Assembly: GCF_043641665.1 (NCBI RefSeq)
Contig: NC_092186.1
Location: 16,511,001 to 16,575,000, forward strand
Length of the DNA: 64,000 nucleotides
DNA from: Enoplosus armatus
Lineage: Eukaryota > Chordata > Actinopteri > Centrarchiformes > Enoplosidae
Direction of reading: 5' to 3'
A program made the position numbers and the translations under genes. The notes below the pieces were generated by a model. That model was not told where the DNA came from. It was given only the letters and a program-made list of their open reading frames with translations, and did not search any database. Of this stretch, positions 60,788 through 64,000 are shown piece by piece. Position 1 is the first letter of the stretch. Every line of letters starts with the position of its first letter.

Positions 60788-62684
60788 ATGGAGCAGCTAA
60801 AGAGATTAGACTATAGCAGCCATTTTTACATCCCTTTCACACATCTGGTAAAACTGCGAAACAGATAACAATACCACTAATCCATCTGGCTTTAAAATAG
60901 TGATTCAGCCACACACTTGTGCTGAGGCCCACAGTGGTTCGTTTTGCTTTTGCAAAACTGTATGAGATGCTGTGTGGCAAGATGCAACTGCTGAAAATCT
61001 GACTCTTATGCTCGGTGGACATATGAAACTCTGACGCATCAAAAAAAACAACTGGAAAGCACACGTTTGCTTTGAAAATAACTGAAGACTTCAATTTGCT
61101 CTATTAGCTTGTAGATGGTATCACAGCACCCACCATTCGCCAGGCACAAGCAGCCCAAAGATAATCTCTGTCTGACTACATTTCAAGTCTGTGTGGGGCT
61201 TGACAGGAACATTAACTGTCTAGACTGAGATCAGGCAGTGAGGGCACTGTTTGAATTATTATTTTCCTCACCTATTTCTCATATGTATGTTTGTGTTCAA
61301 TTTCATCTTTCATCTTGGTTAGACGTAATACAGAGATGACATTTACACCTTAATTTTGCTCTTGAAATAAGGAATCTTATAATTCAATAATCTGTTACAT
61401 CCATTTAGAAATTTCTCTCCCAGGGTCATTAACTGCTCAGTTAAGTAAAAACGTGTTTTGATCTCTTGCACAGTGGTAGTTTTTCATAGACAGTCAAGCA
61501 ATGCCACCGTTAATCCAAGAGCATGTGGTCAGACTTAACACTCAGCACACTTTTGATCAGTGGGATTATTGTTTTTTTCCCCAGCCCTTTCCCTCCATTT
61601 TTCTTTTTCCCAGGACACACAGTCCTTGTAGATCTCTTTTTGTCCTCCTCCACTCCCTGATCTCAACCATGTTAACTCCCCTTTCCCTCTCCATCGATCA
61701 TAGTAATGTCGACAATTCTTTCTCACTTGGTTGTGATCTAAAGTGTGTGTATGCCATCTTGAAACAGAGTGAAACTGTATCTATGATGCATTTTGAGGCT
61801 GATGCTCGGGATTAGAGGTGAGTTTGACTAGATGATTCATATTTCAATAAGCTTGAACTGAGTTTGAGAAGCAGGACGCTCTTTATAGTTAATTGTGTGT
61901 CTGCCCTGTTAGCTTTTTACATAGACATGTCCCCACTGAAGTAGTTGCGTGCTTGTTGCCTTGTTACATCTGCTCTGTTTGCATGAATGTAGAATAAAAT
62001 GTTATTTACAAGTATGTTTTTGCGTTTGGCAAGTTTTTTGGCAAGTTAATTATGTTTGTCAGTGGTGGTGGGCTCCTAAAACTGGCTGTGGAAGAGTTTT
62101 TAGCCGTTCAGACAGTAGAGGAAGGGCAGGTGGTCATAGATTTTTAGTAAGGCCAGTGGCCACAATGATAAGCAGCTTGATTGGCCTATGATGGGGAACA
62201 AAGCTTGGCTATAATACCCCATGAGTAGGAGGGGAAGTGATAAAGAAAGCACATTGAGTGCAGAGCATGATGGCAACAAAACACTTTTTCCTCCAAATGC
62301 TTCCATGAATTATAGACCTCTGTCATTAGGTCATGGCTCATTGTTCACTTTTTCCTTTTTGTCTATGTGTTGAAGAACAGGATAGAAAGGGAAAGGAGAA
62401 TATGTCTAGTCTTAGTATCCTGGAGTTATTTATTTCTTCTAGTTCTTGTAAAAGATATGTAAAGTGTCTGAGCAGCCTCAATCAAAAGCTAAAAAACTTT
62501 ATACAGATGATATTTGGCAAATGATGAGATTGAGACACGTTGTTCATCCTCATATCATGCAAGCACAGGACTTATGACTGTAGGCGTATGCCACTGTTGA
62601 CATAGGGTGATGCATGACTGTGAGCTTTTTAAGACTAAACTAAACTCTAAAGACACAATGTGACATTTTGAATTAAGTCCCACA

Positions 62685-63031
62685 GAGCTGAAACAACAAG
62701 TAGTTTTACAGATGAGTTGATCAACAGATATCGATGACTATATGATAATCTATTAATCATTTGTCATTTTCAAGTAAAGTTGCCAAACATTTTCCAGATC
62801 TACCTTCTCAAATGAGAGCATTTGCTGCTTTTCTTTTTCTTGTGTGACACTAAACTAAATATCTCTGGATTTTGGAGTACTGACAAAACAAGCAATTTGG
62901 AGATGACACCTTGGGTTTTTGAGATATTGTTCAATGTTTCTAACCTTTTATAGACCAAATAATGTATTGATTGATAAAAAAATAAGCAGCAGATTAAACC
63001 GTGAAGAAAATAATTGTTAGTTGTAGCCCTA
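62685..63031 (-). mobile_element. hAT-like MITE, copy 4, with 8-bp target duplication
   Basis: Starts GAGCTGAAACAAC and ends GTTAGTTGTAGCCCTA, the inverted counterpart of copy 3 (59316-59617). Flanks GTCCCACA (62677-62684) and GTCCCATA (63032-63039) differ at one base of eight. Non-coding; the minus-strand frame at 62800-63213 over it is incidental. Confidence 0.8.
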
Positions 63032-63528
63032 GTCCCATAGTTGTACAAACAGTGCTTCTGTTGACATATTAATTTTTGGGTTAGGATTTGGAGAGTCAGA
63101 GAGCTCACAGCACAGTCATATATTATGATAATTATTTCTGTGCCATTGAGTTGTGTAAAAGCTGTGCTTGCTTGTAGAACCAGATCTGCTTTTGGACTCA
63201 AATAGCTGTTCATGTTTCTACCTCTGTGGTAGTTTGATACACTTTTTTTCCAGGAACACTGATGGTTGTCATGTTTAATCTTGTAGTTTGAAAAAAGATC
63301 AACAGCTGCCTCGAGTGTTTTTTTTCCCCCAAGCCAGCTTTGCTTATTAATACAATAGCAGACTAATCAAATGAGCGACAACAATGTGGCTTTAGGCTGG
63401 GCTGGAGGAATCTATAAATATCTCTGAAGTCATTCTGACTCTTAGAGGCCCTACCAGGGTCCTCTGTTCTTCAGTAAAAACACTGGTTTCTCCGGTCATC
63501 CTCGTATTAACAACAGGAGGCATGACTC

Positions 63529-63529
<1 letters not shown>

Positions 63530-63570
<41 letters not shown>
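63530..63570 (+). repeat. (TTG)n triplet repeat
   Basis: About 41 bases of perfect TTG triplets near the right end of the window. Confidence 0.96.
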
Positions 63571-63572
<2 letters not shown>

Positions 63573-64000
63573 TCATTACTGTTTCTAGAGGGGAAAAGGT
63601 GTGAGATTTTGATGGGACAGGAACGCCGAGCCTCGTGAGTGGATGAGAGTCAGGAGGAACCACCTGACAGTTCTTTCATATACTGCAGATATTTCAGCAT
63701 GAGGTCATGATTATTTGCTCAAAGCATTGCTCATCATGTTGACACTGACAGTACCCAGGTTCTTAAGTCACTGTGGGAAATAATTACTGGGAATGACGAG
63801 TAAAATGAGCAGGGTCAGCATGGGACAAGATTAGCAACAACAGAAGTCCACCGGTGCTTGTGGGAACAGGATGATTTAAATATGGATTCGGCAAGATGAT
63901 GTGCTTTAGACTTCCTCTGAAAGTTCAGATTTACAAGGGGGTCCTATCCTGTACTTGCCAAATACATACATAAGATGAATATATCTAAAAATGCACACCA

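Larger units (their letters stand above)
57414..64000. other. Intron or intergenic DNA at the right end
   Basis: Possibly the first introns of the next gene. It contains two MITEs, a LINE remnant and two triplet repeats, with several donor-like GTGAGC/GTGAGT sites (near 60110 and 61818) but no coding exon I can identify. Confidence 0.45.

Noticed and set aside
62800..63213. 137-codon minus-strand frame
   Set aside because: It mostly overlaps a MITE copy with defined target duplications; incidental.
1..64000. CRISPR array, prophage, operon or other prokaryotic system
   Set aside because: All repeats are eukaryotic simple or transposon-derived repeats; the genes are spliced vertebrate genes.

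Overview
The window looks like nuclear DNA of a ray-finned (teleost) fish. Genes are interrupted by short GT-AG introns, the encoded proteins are vertebrate FAM43A, LSG1 and TMEM44, and the spacer DNA is AT-rich and full of (CA/GT)n microsatellites and short non-autonomous repeats of kinds common in percomorph fish. Nothing bacterial, viral or plasmid-like is visible. The species cannot be named from the sequence.

Layout. From 1 to about 38.9 kb I find no convincing protein-coding gene: it is a long spacer with microsatellites, old LINE tails, hAT-like MITEs and anonymous fish repeats. From 38.9 to 41.0 kb is fam43a, a single-exon gene on the minus strand with a TATA box and an upstream ORF. 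About 1.5 kb separates its start codon from that of lsg1, which runs the other way (14 coding exons, 42283-46848). Next comes tmem44 on the plus strand (10 coding exons, 48365-54636). The region from 54.7 to 64 kb holds repeats and, near 57.1-57.4 kb, a possible promoter and untranslated first exon of a further plus-strand gene. The human 3q29 order is FAM43A-LSG1-TMEM44-ATP13A3, so that gene would be expected to be atp13a3, but no coding exon of it is inside the window.

How the genes relate. LSG1 is a circularly permuted GTPase that matures the 60S ribosomal subunit in the cytoplasm, FAM43A is a PTB/PID-domain protein of poorly known function, and TMEM44 is a seven-helix membrane protein of unknown function. 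They form a conserved syntenic block rather than a pathway.

The most interesting observation is that lsg1 and tmem44, neighbours within about 5 kb, each carry an intron with near-ideal signals of the minor (U12) spliceosome: an AT-AC intron in lsg1 and a GT-AG intron in tmem44. Both fall between codons and both are needed to keep the protein intact. I did not find a wholly new biological system.
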